A DNA stretch of 62,123 bases from Ectocarpus siliculosus (GCA_000310025.1 FN649754.1:425848-487970), one strand, 5' to 3'; shown: positions 12,299-25,641, counted from the first letter of the stretch. Notes: generated from the letters alone by a model not told the origin. Made by a program: numbers and translations.

Positions 12299-15200
12299 TC
12301 ATCCGACGATTTTTCTTGGAAACTTTCCGTTACCGCCCCCGATCCCCTTTCCAGGAGAAGGACCGGGACCCATGTTTCCCGTGCCCATAAACAAGTGCTG
12401 GTCGGCCAACAGATCTTTGGCTTCTGCAGCCGCGGTCCCCTGCGGTACACCGACAAAAGCGTGAGCGGGGCGGTGGGTGGGAACGGGCAACAACCAGACA
12501 AAATGCGTATCACGTAGGGACAGCAGTTGTTGATTCCGAATACTGCTGTGTCTGGCGCACCACTTACCGAACAATACTTGACGTGTAGGCTCTAGATCTC
12601 GTTGGCGTCGTGGGCTACACCAACAACCACTACAATAGATTGCTTTAATGGGTTTCGTGTGGGAATTCGTATTCAAAGCAAAAGGAGCTTCGATGTTTCA
12701 CGGGCCACGCACTCGGGTGAAGGTGGCGTCATCTGTACAGATCGTATGTCTGTCCGGTGCCACAGGTTCGCCTCGGGAACACAAGTGAGAAAACCCGCCT
12801 GCATCACACCGCCGCTGGGTTTAGGCCTGTACTCCGTAGGCGATTGTTTTCGCGATTTGCATACACTAACTTTTTCTCCAGTCTATTTTCAGTACATTAA
12901 CAAGAATCGACAGCGAATATATCAGGCAATCGCCTACGGAGTACAGGCCTAGTTGGGTTTCAGCAAGCGCGTCGAAGGCGGCCTACCGTCACAATGCGTA
13001 AAATCACCTCACCCCATCGGTACCACGTACCTACTGTATACTTCGCGAATCCAAGGATCGAAAGCGGAGGGGGTGCAATTTGCAGCTCTAGCAAACACCC
13101 ACATATCGCACAAAATACCGTCATACCATATCAGGAGCACAGACTACCGTCGGTTGCATAAGATATCACACCCCCTGGACCGATTTTCGAAGCTCGAATT
13201 CTCGGCAGGAAAAGCAGTGACGGTGCCGAAAATTATGGCGTTGGAACCGTGTCGTCGAGAACTTTCCGAAAACATATCCTTTGGTTTCGGCATCCTCTTC
13301 GTCGTGGAGCAATCGAGCTTTGAAAATCGGTCCAGGGGGTGTGATATCTTATGCAACCTACGGTAGTTGCAAGACCACGAGCGTGCAGGTTTTGGAGCAC
13401 ATGACTTTCAAGTGGGAATCAGACTGAACAGACGGCGGCCTGTATGAAAAATAGTGCGCTGCAGACTGTGGTGGACTAACCTCAGGCATGACGTTGTCGG
13501 CGATCCTCGCCAACGTTTTCCCCGCGAGCCGCCTCATGAACTTGCTCGCCACGACCTGGGCGCCGGGCATCATCTCCGGTGCCAGCGGCGCCAAAGTCTT
13601 GGCGGTGGCCGCAATGTCTCGCGGCCGAAGCTTCGGGATGGTCTTGATCAACGACGCCGGGAAACGCGCTCGCTTCTGACCCTGAAGAAGCGGACGGGCG
13701 GCGGGGACGTCTGGGGTTAGGGCTTCATTGGCATCCAAGACGACGGACCGCTGACAGGAGACGCGAACGAACTCGGAGGGTCTTTGTGACAACCTTGTCC
13801 GGTGGGGGTTAGCGACACACGCCGGCATGACAACAACCGTTAGTTGTTTCTTCTTGTGTCCCGTCTATTCTGGGCACTAGTCGACGCCTCCCGGTATATG
13901 TTTCGACGCACAAGCCTACTGAGGGAGGGGTTCATTCGAGGATATGGTAAGAACGAAGGAGTGGTGGTGGTGGTGGTGGTGGTGGCGCTAACGACCTTTT
14001 CGGCTGTTCTAAGCGCCGCGCTTTTCTTTGGTGATCTTGTCGCAACCTTTGCGCACCGAGCACGAAGAATCGTTGCCTGATGAACAGTGTTTCGCGCGAT
14101 TTGTCTCTGTCTCTGTCTCTGTCTCTGTCTCTGTCTCCGTCTCTGTCTCTGTCTCTGTCTCTGTCGCTGTCTCTGTCGCTGTCTCTCTCTCTCTCTTTCT
14201 TTCTCTAGCTCCCTCTTTGGTTCTCTATCTCTCTGTCTGGGAATGCGTCTTCCAGTTTAACCGACTCTGAGCGAATCGTCACTCGGAGGCTCCGTAAATG
14301 GTTTACCCGAAAGCGGTCGTCCATAGTACTGTCTCTCGATCAAAATATGTCAGAAGAATTGAGAAAAGCGCATCCCGTTCTGCTATTAGCGAGGCGGTTC
14401 CAAGGTTGAACCTTCTTGGAAACGGATGGGTAACCCCTCGTAAAAATGTGAGGGACTCCGTATGTCGACAGTTCTGTGCGAAATGTCTAGGAAACGGACG
14501 CGTAACACACCGTCAAAACCCCAAAATGGCTATGTATGTCGACCGGGGGATTGCAACAGCGGTGCTATCTGGCCCACCTCGGCCTCATGGGAAGCATCCT
14601 CGTACTGCCACTCTCTTCTCTCGGCTGCCCCCGCTGTCAACGGATTCTTCGCGCCGCTCGTGCTTACTGTAGCTCTCCTGAAGATGTCAACTAGCCTTTC
14701 CGTCGCCCGGAGAGTCTCCTGGAAGCGTCAAGGTTCACGTTGTGATTGGTCAAGACCAAGGGAAGATGTAACACAGGCCAGTCTTGTTGCGGTTCAGGCT
14801 ACGGATAAACCGAGGCTGGAGTTGCGGTTGGCCAAGGTCGAGGGTTGAAGCAAAGGTTGCATAGTTGAGGTCGAGCTTGTGGGTGAGATCGATGCTTCGG
14901 CTGAGTAAGGCTGAGGTTGAGGCGAAACGCGGGCCAAAGAGTACATGAAGAGCCAGGATAATTTCAAGGTCGAAGGGGAGGTTTGTCCGCTATTTCTGCT
15001 GCCTGGACGAGAAGCTGGTTGGTGAGATCGATGGTTCGGCTGAGACTACCTAAGGCTATGGATGAGATGAAAGGTCGATCCAAGCGTAGAAGAAGACAAC
15101 GGATGCTTTCAAGGTCGAAGTCAAGGTTTGTCCTCTATTTCTGCTGTCTGGACGAGAGAAGCCCATGTGCTGACACGGGGTTTTGTCTGTTGACTCCCGT

Positions 15201-18200
15201 TAACCCTGAATAGTGACCCCTTGCATATAGAAGGCGTCACCTCTTAAGAACCTCCTATTAGGCCGAACGGCTAAATAGTTGCTTACTGGTGTGAGGAATA
15301 TCAACACCGACTAAGATTCTTTACCGAGCACATGTTTCTTTGGTCAAGTTCTTGAATAGATACATTCATAGACTGAATGTCTCCACAACCCCTGTGTTAT
15401 GCACACCTTATCCTCGTCGGAGAGCTTCAGCACGCTCTCGACTCTCGTGATGATGCGCTCCACCATCAGGTACGGCAGCTGGATGGGCAGCAGGAGAGGG
15501 TTAAGGTGACCATCGGGAGACGGCCTGAAGGAGAGGTTGCTCAGGGGAATGGGCTCCATCACGCCGTCTGCGAAACGCCTCAGTACCTGGTGGAGGGAGG
15601 CGTGTTTCGAGAGGGTGCGGGGGAGGGGAGGGTGCTCATGTTTGCATGACCTAGTTGATTGATCATTGACCACGCGTCCTCGAGAAGAAGGGGGGGGGGG
15701 GGGGNNNNNNNNNNNNNNNNNNNNNNNNNNNNNNNNNNNNNNNNNNNNNNNNNNNNNNNNNNNNNNNNNNNNNNNNNNNNNNNNNNNNNNNNNNNNNNNN
15801 NNNNGGAAAAAAGGGGGGGGGGGGGGGGGCGGTCTGTATTTTTGGATATTTTCGCGGTTCCGGTTTTTTAAACAGGAAGACGCGGGGGGTTTTGTTGCTT
15901 GAAGTTGTCTAGAGGAGATTGCGACCGACCAAGCAGGGAAGGAAGACGAAAAACCGTACTTGTGGCCGACAACCCTCACGAACTTGGCGGACGATGGCGC
16001 ATCTCAACTTAAGATTGGCAAGCAGTAATGCTTATTCGCCAAGAGACATCACGCGCGAGGTTACCATGCTTGGTGACCCATGGGACGTGCATGTGACGGT
16101 GGCTTTCGCTATTGTGCCGTACACGGCAAAGGCAAGAAGAACACAAACGACGCTCGGCTATATCCCCGAGGTTTAGCGAAATGCCCAACCTGGTTTAGGG
16201 TCCCTCTGCAGGGGGTAAATATATGGGTGCAGATAGTTAGAAGGACCCTTGTAACCAGAGGTACTGACATTTGACTTTTACCCTTGTCAATGAAAATTAA
16301 TGTGCACCTTTTACAGCATAGTGTGCGTACCTGCAAAACTTCAAGATTGACTTCCCTCCCAAGAGCGTCGGTCATTCTTGCCAGCTCCTCCACCACCTGA
16401 GACGAAACAAATGACATGGCAAAGCCGACCGTTTCAACTGGTTCGTGCTGTGTTGGTGGTAGCCACGAGCTTGGTTTGTTATTGCGGCGGTTGATGATTT
16501 CCTTACGATCATAAACGCGATATTGTGGGGGTGGTGTGGGGGCAGAGTAACCACGAGCTTGGTTTGTTATTTCGGCGGTTGATGCTTTCCTTACGATCAC
16601 TACACGCTAAAGTGGGGGGCTGGTGTCGGGGCAGAGGCGCGGGGGGCGACGTGTAGGTTCTCCACTGTTTTCTCAGACGTATCGGGTAGCTTGACGCACT
16701 GCACCAAGCCCGTTTAGTTTCGTTAGCAGAAGCGTACTTTTGGTGTATTATGCACAACTTTGCGAGGGGAGGTTCCATGGGGGTATCATTTAGGTTATGA
16801 TTTTGAACAGATCGCACTGTGGGGCACTCGAAGGCGATAATATGGCAAACCTGATGTAAGGGAAATGCTTCGTATCGACACGAGTCGTCATGACGTAGAC
16901 TCGACAGCACAAACACCCACCGTACAAAAAAAAGAAAGAATAAGAAGGAGAAACACATCCCTTCGTACGGAGTACTATTTCGGACGGGTAGTCCTTTTCT
17001 GATAGTATGTACCACGGGAATTGACCGCGTCAAGTGTTTGGCTAGTACGGACAGAAGAAGGTACTGGATAGAGAGAATGGAACGGTTTTTAATGTGAAGA
17101 CAACAACAAGAACAACAACAACATGTACCTCTTTTCAAATGGAGCTATCACCCTCTTGATTACATTGCTGTGCTCCCACGGACCCATTCTCCAGGGACCA
17201 GTTGAACATCTAAGAAGATGGACAACACACACATGACGGCGATCAACTCACCACGTAATAGTTCCCTTCCTTGAATTTTCTTAGAAAATGGATCAACACA
17301 CGTGTAAAAGACGACGATCAACTAACCAAGTCCTGGACGTAGTTCCCTTCCTTGGCGAACAAGAGCCGGAGCGCGTCCATCACGACCGGATCCGACGCCG
17401 GATCAATGTACGGGACCCCCCGCCCCCTCCCCCCGCCTTGCCGCGCAAGCGCCGCGTCCCCCGTCCCCTCCCCCTGCCGCCGCTGCTGCTGCAATGGTGC
17501 GTAGTCACCCAGGGTTCCGGAGCCGGAGGTCGGCGAAAACGCCTCCTTGGTGGTGACTCCCCCGTTGGCGGCGGCGGTGGGTTCAGTGCCGTATCGGGAC
17601 ATGATACCGCTGCCGCCTGGGGCGCTAACCTCGGCTGCCAACGCTGTGAAGGTGCGGTAGCCTTCCAAGATCTCGTCCACACGGTCCACCTGCGGTAAGC
17701 GCGATATTTTCTCGCAATGAGTCTTTCTTTTTTGTACGATGTGAGAACGGCATCAGTGTCGCTGTTTTTTGCTAAGATTGAACGTTCGCCCAGCGTGCTC
17801 GTGGCGACAGGCGTGGGGCCTTCTCGTATGGAAACGATTGCTCAAGGATTGACAGCAACAACGACGACAACGACCACGACGACGACGGTAACAATGCCAA
17901 CGGCGGCGACGGAAAAATGAAAAACTACGAAACGTCAACGACGACAACAACGGCGATGTCAACGACAATAACACCACCAACGCTCGCAGCAGCAGCAGCA
18001 GCAACGACACCGGCAACAGAAATAACGAAAAAATATCGAAGCGAACAACGACCACGACAACGGCGATATCAGCACAAACACTCGCAGCAGCGGCAGCAGC
18101 AGGACAAGCACCAGCAGGACCGAAGCAACAACGACAAACCTGCAGGAAATCCCCGTCCTTGCCGTACAGGAAGCTCTTGAGCATCCGGCGCATTCTCGGA

Positions 18201-21200
18201 GTATCCTCCGTCAGCAGGCGTCGGCACAGGTACGGGAAGCACTCCTTGACGATGCTGTACCCGGGGTCTATCGACAAGCCGAGGCCCTCGAGGGTGCCGA
18301 AGCAGCGGATGATGAGCCCGAAGTAAGCCGGGATGCTGATTGGGTAGTTCTTTGCCAGCTCCTCCACTTCCTCCCCGACGGTGTCGATGGTAATCGTCTG
18401 AGCACCCCCCCCCTCGCTCAGCTGTTCCATCACCTGATTGGTTGGAATGAAGGGGCGCATGACAAGGGGGGGGGGGGTGTACTCATAGTCGTGCATGCCG
18501 TATAATAGTCCTTAGACCATTGACCTCACATCCCTACAAAGCCGGAACGGAGCACGCCGGGTTCTCACCCGATCAGGCTCTTACATCACCAAGCGCGAAG
18601 CACCGTGAGGTATTCGGCGAGTCGCATGAAGGGTGCCTTGCATCCTGCTAAGGGTGTTCAGCATCTTGTGCTTACTTCCTTACGTACGGATGATGACAGC
18701 TGCGTATGACATAATTTATTTTCTGGTGCTTTCACTTCCATGGGAAGGGGGAGGGGCGGTGTACTCATGTAAACGCATGCCATGGTCGTTAGACGATTGA
18801 TCTCGCATCCGGACTTCTGGCGATAGGCCGTGTTTGCGCCGGCCACGATACGTTTCACAAGGAAAAAACAGAAGCGCCAAACAAGGGTCATGGGATGGGG
18901 GTGGGGCGTGCTCATGTTTTGCATGCCGAAGTTGTTAGACCATTGACCACACGTCCTCGAGAGGACGGAGCAATGTTCCCACACAGGACCGATCACCGAT
19001 GGCCAATCGCTCCTTTCCTAGTTTGCCACAAGATGGCTGCATAACGTGGGTATGCGAGGGGGAGGGGCGTTTGCGGCTCGACTCACGATAGCGATTGGGT
19101 CATTCACCAAGGATCCTCACTGGAGACGAGCCGCCGCCACAACATCCCCAAGACGTCTCGCTTCGAGCTTTCGTAATTCAATACGCGATCGCCGCTTTGT
19201 TTTCAAGTTTGCTACGACTATGCTATCTTCACTAGAGTCATCCCACGATAGGGTGGGGGAAAAATGGAGCCGAAATGACGGTGGCGACAGGCTACGCGGT
19301 TCGTTCGCGTAGCCTCTTGTATCTCTTCGAATCGCTCATGTGTTCCGAATCTGATTTCGGGACAGGGACACCCATCCCATTGGCTTCCGTTCTGCAAAAA
19401 CGTTTTTTGTTGTTGATCGTTTTTCGGTGAGATACGGAGCTACGCGTCCGCGTATCCCATGTTTTCAAGGCTGCTACGACTATGCTATCTTCACTCGTCG
19501 CCACTGAGGACCACCGTCTATCCGTGCTATGGCCGCGTAGGGAGTCAACGGTTGTCTATAGCCCAGCGCGACAAAGCAAAGTCGTGTTGCCACAGGACCG
19601 GGTGCCGGAGTCCTGGTCAGACACACAAATGCAACGAGGCGTTGTCCTGAACAGCCTTGACTACTTTCGTTCGAGTATCAACAACATTGGTTCCTTTTCT
19701 TCGTCAACAATAGTTAAATGTTCCGACTGCTGTACTTCAATTTTGTCGATAACCCGCTTGAACATGACCAGTATGACCGATCATGTTTTTCGCTTCATAA
19801 TAAGGGGTTGGAGCCCTTACCGGTGATCATTCTTATTTTCGCGGAGGTCCCGGAGGACTGCTTTTTGCCGTACTGAGGTTGATGACTTGTCGTTGGTCAC
19901 CAGCCGGTTAGCGCGGTCCTTGCTAGTAAACTAAAAATACAAGAGAACACACATGCGCGTGTTTTTCAAAGGCCAGCAGGTAAGCGTGGTCGATGCTAAC
20001 TGACACACTTGCACACACACACCTTGGCGAGGAGCGGGACAACGAGGGCAACTTTCTCGGGATCATCCCCGACTTCTGGCGAGATGAAGCCGAGGACGAT
20101 CAGGTCCTCCAACGTGGCGGGGTAATCCTTGGCAATGAGATGGATCACGTACTCCAGGAGCGCATAGCTCTGTTCTTCGGTCACCTGGAGAAACGGTGCC
20201 ACGCAGAAAATACGAGCACATGGTGCCGGGGGGGGGGGGGGGGGGGGCATACGCCTAGCTTGTGGACAGGAGAAGTTTCAACTGGAACGTGCCCAAAAAT
20301 TGCTGACCCCTTAGGGTTGCACAAACAAGCATACGTCAGCAGAACTCTTTGTTCCGAAGTTGTGCATGTGGCGGACGACCATGTTCGATGTCCTAGGCTT
20401 GGATGTGTTGTTCCATCCCGGGCGGCCTCGTTCTAGACCCTCATCGCGAGGTCAGCGACACGTATATGGTTCGGTTTCCCCGCCCAAAGGCGGTTTCTCT
20501 TCACATGAGATAATTCTCGTTGTCGCTGTCGTCGACGTCATCGTCGCTGTTGTTGTGCTTGGTACCCCTGATTACACGTTGAGCAAACTGCCCACCTACA
20601 TCAACATCGGAGTTGGCGAGATGATTGCAGAAGGAGAAAGACAAACAAAACAAATATCGGTACTCCGCCGTGAATCATGCCAAGCGGGCCGTCGCGAAGA
20701 AAAAAAAATGGTACCTCGGTCATGAGCCCGAAGTCGAGCACGCAAAGTGTCCCGTCGTCCTGCAGGAGGAAGTTGCCCGGATGGGGGTCGGCGTGGAGGA
20801 ACCCGTTGTCGAGCAGCTGCACCAGGTAGGAATTCAAGAGCGTTGCCTGTGGAGTGGACGAGGCGAGAGACAGAGGAAGAAGGTCGAAGCGTGAGGACCA
20901 CGTTTCGCGCATCGTGTGAACATGCGTGCTCGACAGGAGAAACACAGGGACCTAGAACCTCGTTAGGGAAAAACGTTTATTTCCAGCAGGAGATATATAT
21001 ATATATGGGAACCTAGCCGCTTACGTAAACAAGATACTGTGCTCGAAAGGGTCCCCAGGTAGCCAGTCCTAGGCCAAAACGTTCCGAACCGCGTCTCTGG
21101 TAAAAACCAAGCAACGGCAGCAACGGCCACACCAAGACCACCAAAACAGGACGACAAACACCCCATCAAGAGCACTCCCTCCGCCACTGCTACCAAACCC

Positions 21201-23798
21201 TTTTCCACAACAGGCCACGCCCTTAGAAGCAGCAACATCGCGATCGTCTTTAACAAAGACGCACGACACCACAGCCACCGCCACCCACCTGTAGAGTTGC
21301 GAGGCATGCTCTCCCCTCGGGGCTCCTAGCCTCCAAGTTCGAGGCCTTTTCCCCGTCCACCCACTGGGTTACCAAGACGTATCTCGTCGTCATGTCCCGG
21401 TAGACGGAGGGGACCTTGATCGCGCTCCCGAGGCTCTTGTGCTTGGCCATTTCCTTGGCGAAGCGGTCGGCGTTGTTGGCCTCCATCGTGTAGTCCATCT
21501 CTTCCAGGAACCTCACCGCCCAGCTGTCGATGAGGCTCTTGACTGAGCGGGAGGCGTCCCGCAGTATGGACACCGTGCTGCGAGCGCGAAAGAATACGAT
21601 TGAGTACCGATTAAGATAGAAGTGAACTGACGGGTTCCTTGGGAATCGGGTCTTCCTTAACACTCCCCACCCACAGTGTTTCCCCTCGACTGGGAACCCA
21701 TTGTGACCAGGACGGGTAATTCGATAGAGGTTTCACGGGCTATTGCCAAGATCTAGTCAAAGATGTGCTCCCGGGACTGAACCGTACATTCGTCCATGGG
21801 AATGTCCATCCAAGGTAGGAGAAGAGTGTGCACAACCGGACTGAGCATCGAACTATTATGTAGTAGTGTCCTAGACAACGCCGTTGCGAAGTTGTAGCGA
21901 TTGTGGCAAATTGCAATTGACAGATATCTTGGAAATTGGGCCCTTCTTCACACGAACATACGGTAAAAGAAGAGCTCTCAAACGGCGTGAGGCAAATGGA
22001 TAGTTCTTTCAACGTCAACATACACGTCTACCGTGGGCTGCATTAGATACCCAACCTAGACCGATTTTCAAACCTCGACAACTCTGCGGGAAAAACAGCA
22101 TCTGTGCCGAAAATGACAGCCTTGGAACCACTGGCCGAGACCTTTCCGAAACGTAAAACTTTGATTTTGGCATCCCCTTCGTCGTTGAGCAATCGAGCTT
22201 CACTGCTCGGCTTAGGGGGCAGGGGGTGTGGTATCTTACGCGTGACTTACGGTACTACGGCGTACCCGACAGCAGGGTTGGTTGGCGCTGCTAACCAAAA
22301 CGTTTTCCATGCAATTTCTGTGCATTGAATCCATCCGCTTGTCTTCTACAAAGCTGCCACGTGCTACTCCGTTCGGGAATATAGGGACATTCGGACAATC
22401 ACATTGAATGGTCCCTATATTTCCAAAACCGAGTGGTATCAACAACAACGTAGTAGCAACGTTTGACTCCCAGTGCAAGCCACGGCTTTCGCCCGCTCAC
22501 CCGATGAGGTCGAGAATGATGCGGATGACGTAGAGGTCTCGCGTCACCGTGGCCAGGACCTTCGGCCGCTGGATCTTCACCGCCACCGTCTCCCCCGTCC
22601 CCTTCAGCCTCGCCTTGTACACCTGCCCCAGCGACGCGGCCGCGATGGGCCTGTCGAAGGACTCCACGCTCTCGAAGGCTTTGCCGACGGGGACGCCGAG
22701 CTCACGCTCCAGGATCTTCCTCGCTTCCGGGGAGGAGAACTCTGGCACCCGGTCCTGCAGCTTCTGCATCTCTTCGAGGTATGGGGCGGGAAGGATGTCC
22801 GGGCGGATGGACGCCCCTTGCCCCACCTTTTTTAGACAGTTTACATACAATCACAGGAAGCTGACGCCTTTTAGTGAGTGGAGGGAAACCGGCTGGAAAC
22901 TCGGCTTATTTAATGGTCTGTTCAAGCCTACCACTGAATGTTATCAGTGATTTCAGCCTGTGCTAAGCACAAAATATCTATTATATGCCATTTTACTTAG
23001 AAGTATACCATTTTTGTTGTCTGCAAATCGTTTAATAGGTGGATGTCTTTTACAATACATCCCCTGTAAGTTCTCTACTGGGTCACCTTGATGAAGGCGG
23101 GTCCGTTCGAAGACGTGAACTCCCGCATCTGGACCGCCCTGACGGCCATGTTCTTGTCCCAGTTGTTGGTCAGCACGTCTGCGAGGACGTTCAGCAGGAA
23201 GCTGGCGAGGGAGGCGGACACCTCCACGAAGCGCACCGCCACCACCAGCGGCTTCCGCCGGTAGTACGCGTCCAACTGGTCGAGATCGTACTCGGTAGGC
23301 AGGGGGGGGCTTTCCCCTCCGAAGCGCTGGACGAAGACGGCCAGGACGGCGGCGGATCCCAGGAGGGAGAGCGCCGCCACGACCGCGCCGGCCTGGTCGC
23401 TGCTCAGCCCGAGCTTCTCCAGGGAAGACTCGATGACCTTGGTTGCGGGGCTCAGGTAGCCGTCGACGGCGTTGAACATGTCCTCCGTGGTCTCCCACGC
23501 TCTAGCAGGGAGAGGGGCGAGGTGGAGCGCCGACTGCAGGGAGCTCGTCATCTCGGCCGCCATCGTCGCTATCTGGTGGGTCGTGCGGGTGTCCGTGATC
23601 TCTCCTAGGAATCGCATGTGGTCGTCGTTGAGCAAGCTCAGCAGCACCGGCGACTCCCCCACCGAGAAACCTTGGTACCCATCCACGAACGATCCCATAC
23701 GCGCGCCAAGCGCGGATTCCAAATCGAACCCCATGTCTGCGCCGGAGTCCAGCCCCATGCCCAGGCGCGTCGCTGCCCCTCTCCGTGTTGGCGCCCCT
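12299..23798 (-). CDS. ABC1/UbiB-family atypical protein kinase (ABC1K/ADCK type), first exon missing
   Basis: Eleven exons on the minus strand: 23087-23798, 22501-22826, 21289-21577, 20715-20846, 20023-20184, 18140-18433, 17327-17689, 16331-16396, 15407-15586, 13481-13681 and 12299-12439. Together they encode 954 aa to a TGA at 12299-12301, and every phase closes. Family hallmarks are in order: the KxGQ motif across the first junction (FIK|VGQ, then RPDILP), the Ala-rich loop AAASLGQVYKARL, VAVKIQRP with the ATP-site Lys, the LEEMDYTMEANNADRF segment, HADPHPGNFLL and LDFGLM. The downstream helical region (IPAYFGLIIR, LEGLGLSIDP) is typical of plant and algal ABC1K proteins. A hydrophobic stretch near AGAVVAALSLLGSAAVLAV may be a membrane helix. 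Members act in quinone or prenyl-lipid metabolism in mitochondria or plastids. Targeting cannot be judged because the N-terminus is unresolved: exon 1 as given starts with one base of a split codon, although the frame also stays open upstream to about 24.3 kb. The assembly gap falls in an intron. Confidence 0.88.
12822..12951. mobile_element. Short foldback with perfect 25-bp arms
   Basis: TAGGCCTGTACTCCGTAGGC plus GATTG at 12822-12846 is matched exactly by its reverse complement at 12927-12951, with an 80-bp loop. The perfect match suggests a recent origin or selection on the hairpin. It lies in the last intron of ABC1K. Confidence 0.85.
13145..13365. mobile_element. TACCGTA-type inverted-repeat element (MITE-like)
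   Basis: The ends are TACCGTCGGTTGCATAAGAT and its near-complement ATCTTATGCAACCTACGGTA. The arms continue with ATCACACCCCCTGGACCGAT, TTTCGAAGCTCGA and GCCGAAAATTATGGCGTTGG. The element is about 220 bp, noncoding, and lies in an ABC1K intron. Confidence 0.85.
14100..14205. repeat. TCTGTC / TCTC simple repeat
   Basis: About 13 TCTGTC hexamers followed by TCTC repeats, in an ABC1K intron. A related AGAGAC tract occurs at 7431-7474 and a GGT tract at 13962-13985. Confidence 0.9.
15608..15690. repeat. G-rich ACTCATGT/GCATGCC dispersed repeat, copy near an ABC1K 3' splice site
   Basis: GGGGGAGGGGAGGGTGCTCA, TGTTTGCATGACCTAGTTGA, TTGATCATTGACCACGCGTC, CTCGAGAAG. Read on the gene's strand, it gives a long pyrimidine tract 20 bp before the AG of exon 15407-15586. 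Confidence 0.65.
15705..15804. other. Assembly gap (100 N)
   Basis: One hundred N characters lie in the ABC1K intron between exons 15407-15586 and 16331-16396, with G homopolymers on both sides (about 14 and 18 G). The true length is unknown; the poly-G flanks suggest a sequencing failure. No exon appears to be lost, because the phases across the gap match. Confidence 0.99.
16960..17125. repeat. Dispersed retroposon-like repeat with (AAC)n tail, copy 1
   Basis: GACCGCGTCAAGTGTTTGGC, TAGTACGGACAGAAGAAGGT, ACTGGATAGAGAGAATGGAA, then TAATGTGAAGACAACAACAA. The same order appears at 48170-48290. The TGAAGACAAC(AAC)n end alone recurs at 51500 and, inverted, at about 5095-5106. Confidence 0.65.
17850..18135. 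repeat. Degenerate CAA/CGA trinucleotide region
   Basis: A long purine/C trinucleotide stretch (AACGACGACAACGACCACGA) in the ABC1K intron directly beside the 5' splice site of exon 18140-18433. Confidence 0.8.
18460..18990. repeat. G-rich dispersed repeat, three copies
   Basis: Copies at about 18465-18580, 18740-18805 and 18893-18990 share G-rich..GTACTCATGT, GCATGCC, GTTAGACCATTGACC, then CACGTCC and CGGAGCA. The first lies about 30 bp from the 3' splice site of exon 18140-18433. Confidence 0.7.
22029..22254. mobile_element. TACCGTA-type inverted-repeat element, diverged copy
   Basis: TACCGTGGGCTGCATTAGAT at the left and ATCTTACGCGTGACTTACGG at the right enclose ACCGATTTTCAAACCTCGA and GAGCAATCGAGCTTC, the same internal order as the other copies. 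It lies in an ABC1K intron. Confidence 0.7.
22375..22425. repeat. Hairpin, about 17-bp stem
   Basis: GGGAATATAGGGACATT pairs with AATGGTCCCTATATTTCC across a 15-base loop, with one bulge. It lies in an ABC1K intron, about 75 bp downstream of the 22501-22826 exon in transcription order. Confidence 0.6.
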
Positions 23799-25641
23799 CT
23801 GCGGACGGACGGGTGATGTGTGTTGATGAAGACCCCCCCCAAAACACCCACCCCCTCCGGCACCCCGCGACGCTTTCTCCTACGATGTCGTTCGGTGCCT
23901 GCTACACCCCTACAGTATTTGCCCTCGAGGTGGCACCGGGCTGCATTGAAGGCTCCATACGGGTTGCTAATAGGTCGGGGGGCAGTTACCATCCCGCTGC
24001 ACTCTTGGACGTTTTCGCTCAAGAGAACCATGGCGACCAAGATGCAGCCCGATGTGCCTCGAGAACATGTCGGCGGACAACATGAAGCTGAAGACGGAGG
24101 CAACCGTGTCATCGTCGGAAGGGCTTCTTGCAAATAGGGTAGACAGAAACAAAGAGGACCAGACGCATAGATAGGAGGGTGAGATTTTCCGGGCCGTGCG
24201 TACATTGGGGGGTATAACCAGGTCCCGGCATGGGGGGTACAGCTGTGCAACTCGTATTCAACATTAAGAGTGCGGGGTACATGGCACGCCATCCTCATTT
24301 TGGAGGACACGGTGACATGACTCAAGTAGTTTTCGCTGAAATACACCTAAAACTTGTACCAGTATATTGTGCCTTCTGCAGTTCTGCAGGGCGCTGGGCT
24401 GACCGTCGTTCGTGTGTTCGTGTAGCCTGCGTAAGAAGTAACAAGCTCCGATGCACACCTATAGTAACATGTGGTCACAGTCTCAGTACCTAAATTAAGT
24501 ACCCGCATCGCCGGCGTGAAATCCCAGCCAACATGTGGTAGATTGCAGAGCAGTATCTGTGCTTCCTATCTGATCGTATGCGTACATGCACGGTGAAGTC
24601 TGGAAGTGCATGGGCGTGTAGTCAAAATGGTATGTGTGTAGACAGGGCTTTACGTACAGTAGAACATATAGTATCGTGAAATGTAGACCACATGCTCCGT
24701 AAGCAAAGTATCTGGTCTTCTCTAACACATGGCTTAACTCGATATCGCGTTTGCCGGAGGCTCCTCGTGTTGGTGTATTCCTTAGCCGCGTTCAAAATTC
24801 AAAATACATTCGCTGCAGGTAAGATTGTGGCCAACACCCTTGCGTACCTTGCGCACGTCTTGCTCCGGCCGGTAACCGCTTTCAGCCGGCGATACCAGGA
24901 TGTCGTATGCACACAGCAACAGTAGCCTCAACCAGCGGGCTGCGTTGGGATGGCCCGAAGCAGGATTGATGAGAATCACTGCTGTGGCATGTACAGTAGG
25001 CCATCGACGCGCGGACATTTTTTTGTCGGAACATGAGGCTAATATTTTGCCGTTTCAGTCCGCCAAACATCCAACATGAACAGCACGGAAATCCTGAAGG
25101 GGGCGCCGTGGATTCATCCCCCTGCAAGGACCAGCAACGACACGCAAAACAACGCGACACACAGCAGTCTTCTTGCTCGTCAGCGGTGGTGCATACGTTA
25201 GGTGAGGTGGGAAGGTGTCATTGTCGGGGAGTTGGCTCCGATGTCTGCTAGTTGCAAGGGTGTCGACTTGTCAACGACGTCAGTATGGACTCGAACCCCC
25301 CCACGCAAAAGACATCTGCCGCTGACTTGCGATTCCTCTCTGTACACACAGGAGAGCAAGCACTTGTCCCTTGCTTCCTGGCCTGCTCTCCAGAGTTTGG
25401 AGGGGCTGTGTGTCTTATGGAATCACTTGACTGCAAGGGAGAGGGACGCTTAAGCTTCCTCGTTTCACGTCTGCTCTGAAAGCGTAATCCAACGTTTGCG
25501 ACCTTCTCAGGCTGCGGACACATACATACCTTGTCTCCGAGAACCTGCTGCTGTCCCTACTATTCATGATACCGGTACAATTATGCATATGTTTTCTAAC
25601 TTAGCGTACCACCGGCGTCCGTGTCTCTCAGCAGGCGGAAC
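23799..25641. other. Divergent region between ABC1K and NDUFB2
   Basis: The missing N-terminal exon and promoter of ABC1K should be here, on the minus strand. Candidate openings are the upstream extension of the 23087-23798 exon (open to about 24346) and a minus-strand frame starting MFLSTLFARSPSDDD at 24152, but the latter does not splice in phase. An ACAGCAGT lies at 25161-25168, 474 bp before the NDUFB2 ATG. No other gene is seen. Confidence 0.5.

Noticed and set aside
12022-12513. 163-codon minus-strand frame over the ABC1K 3' end
   Set aside because: It is out of frame with the ABC1K last exon, which splices in phase and ends at 12299; no family motif is seen.
17380-17682. Pro/Arg-rich minus-strand frame overlapping ABC1K exon 7
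   Set aside because: It is a shadow frame of the real exon 17327-17689, which splices in phase on both sides.
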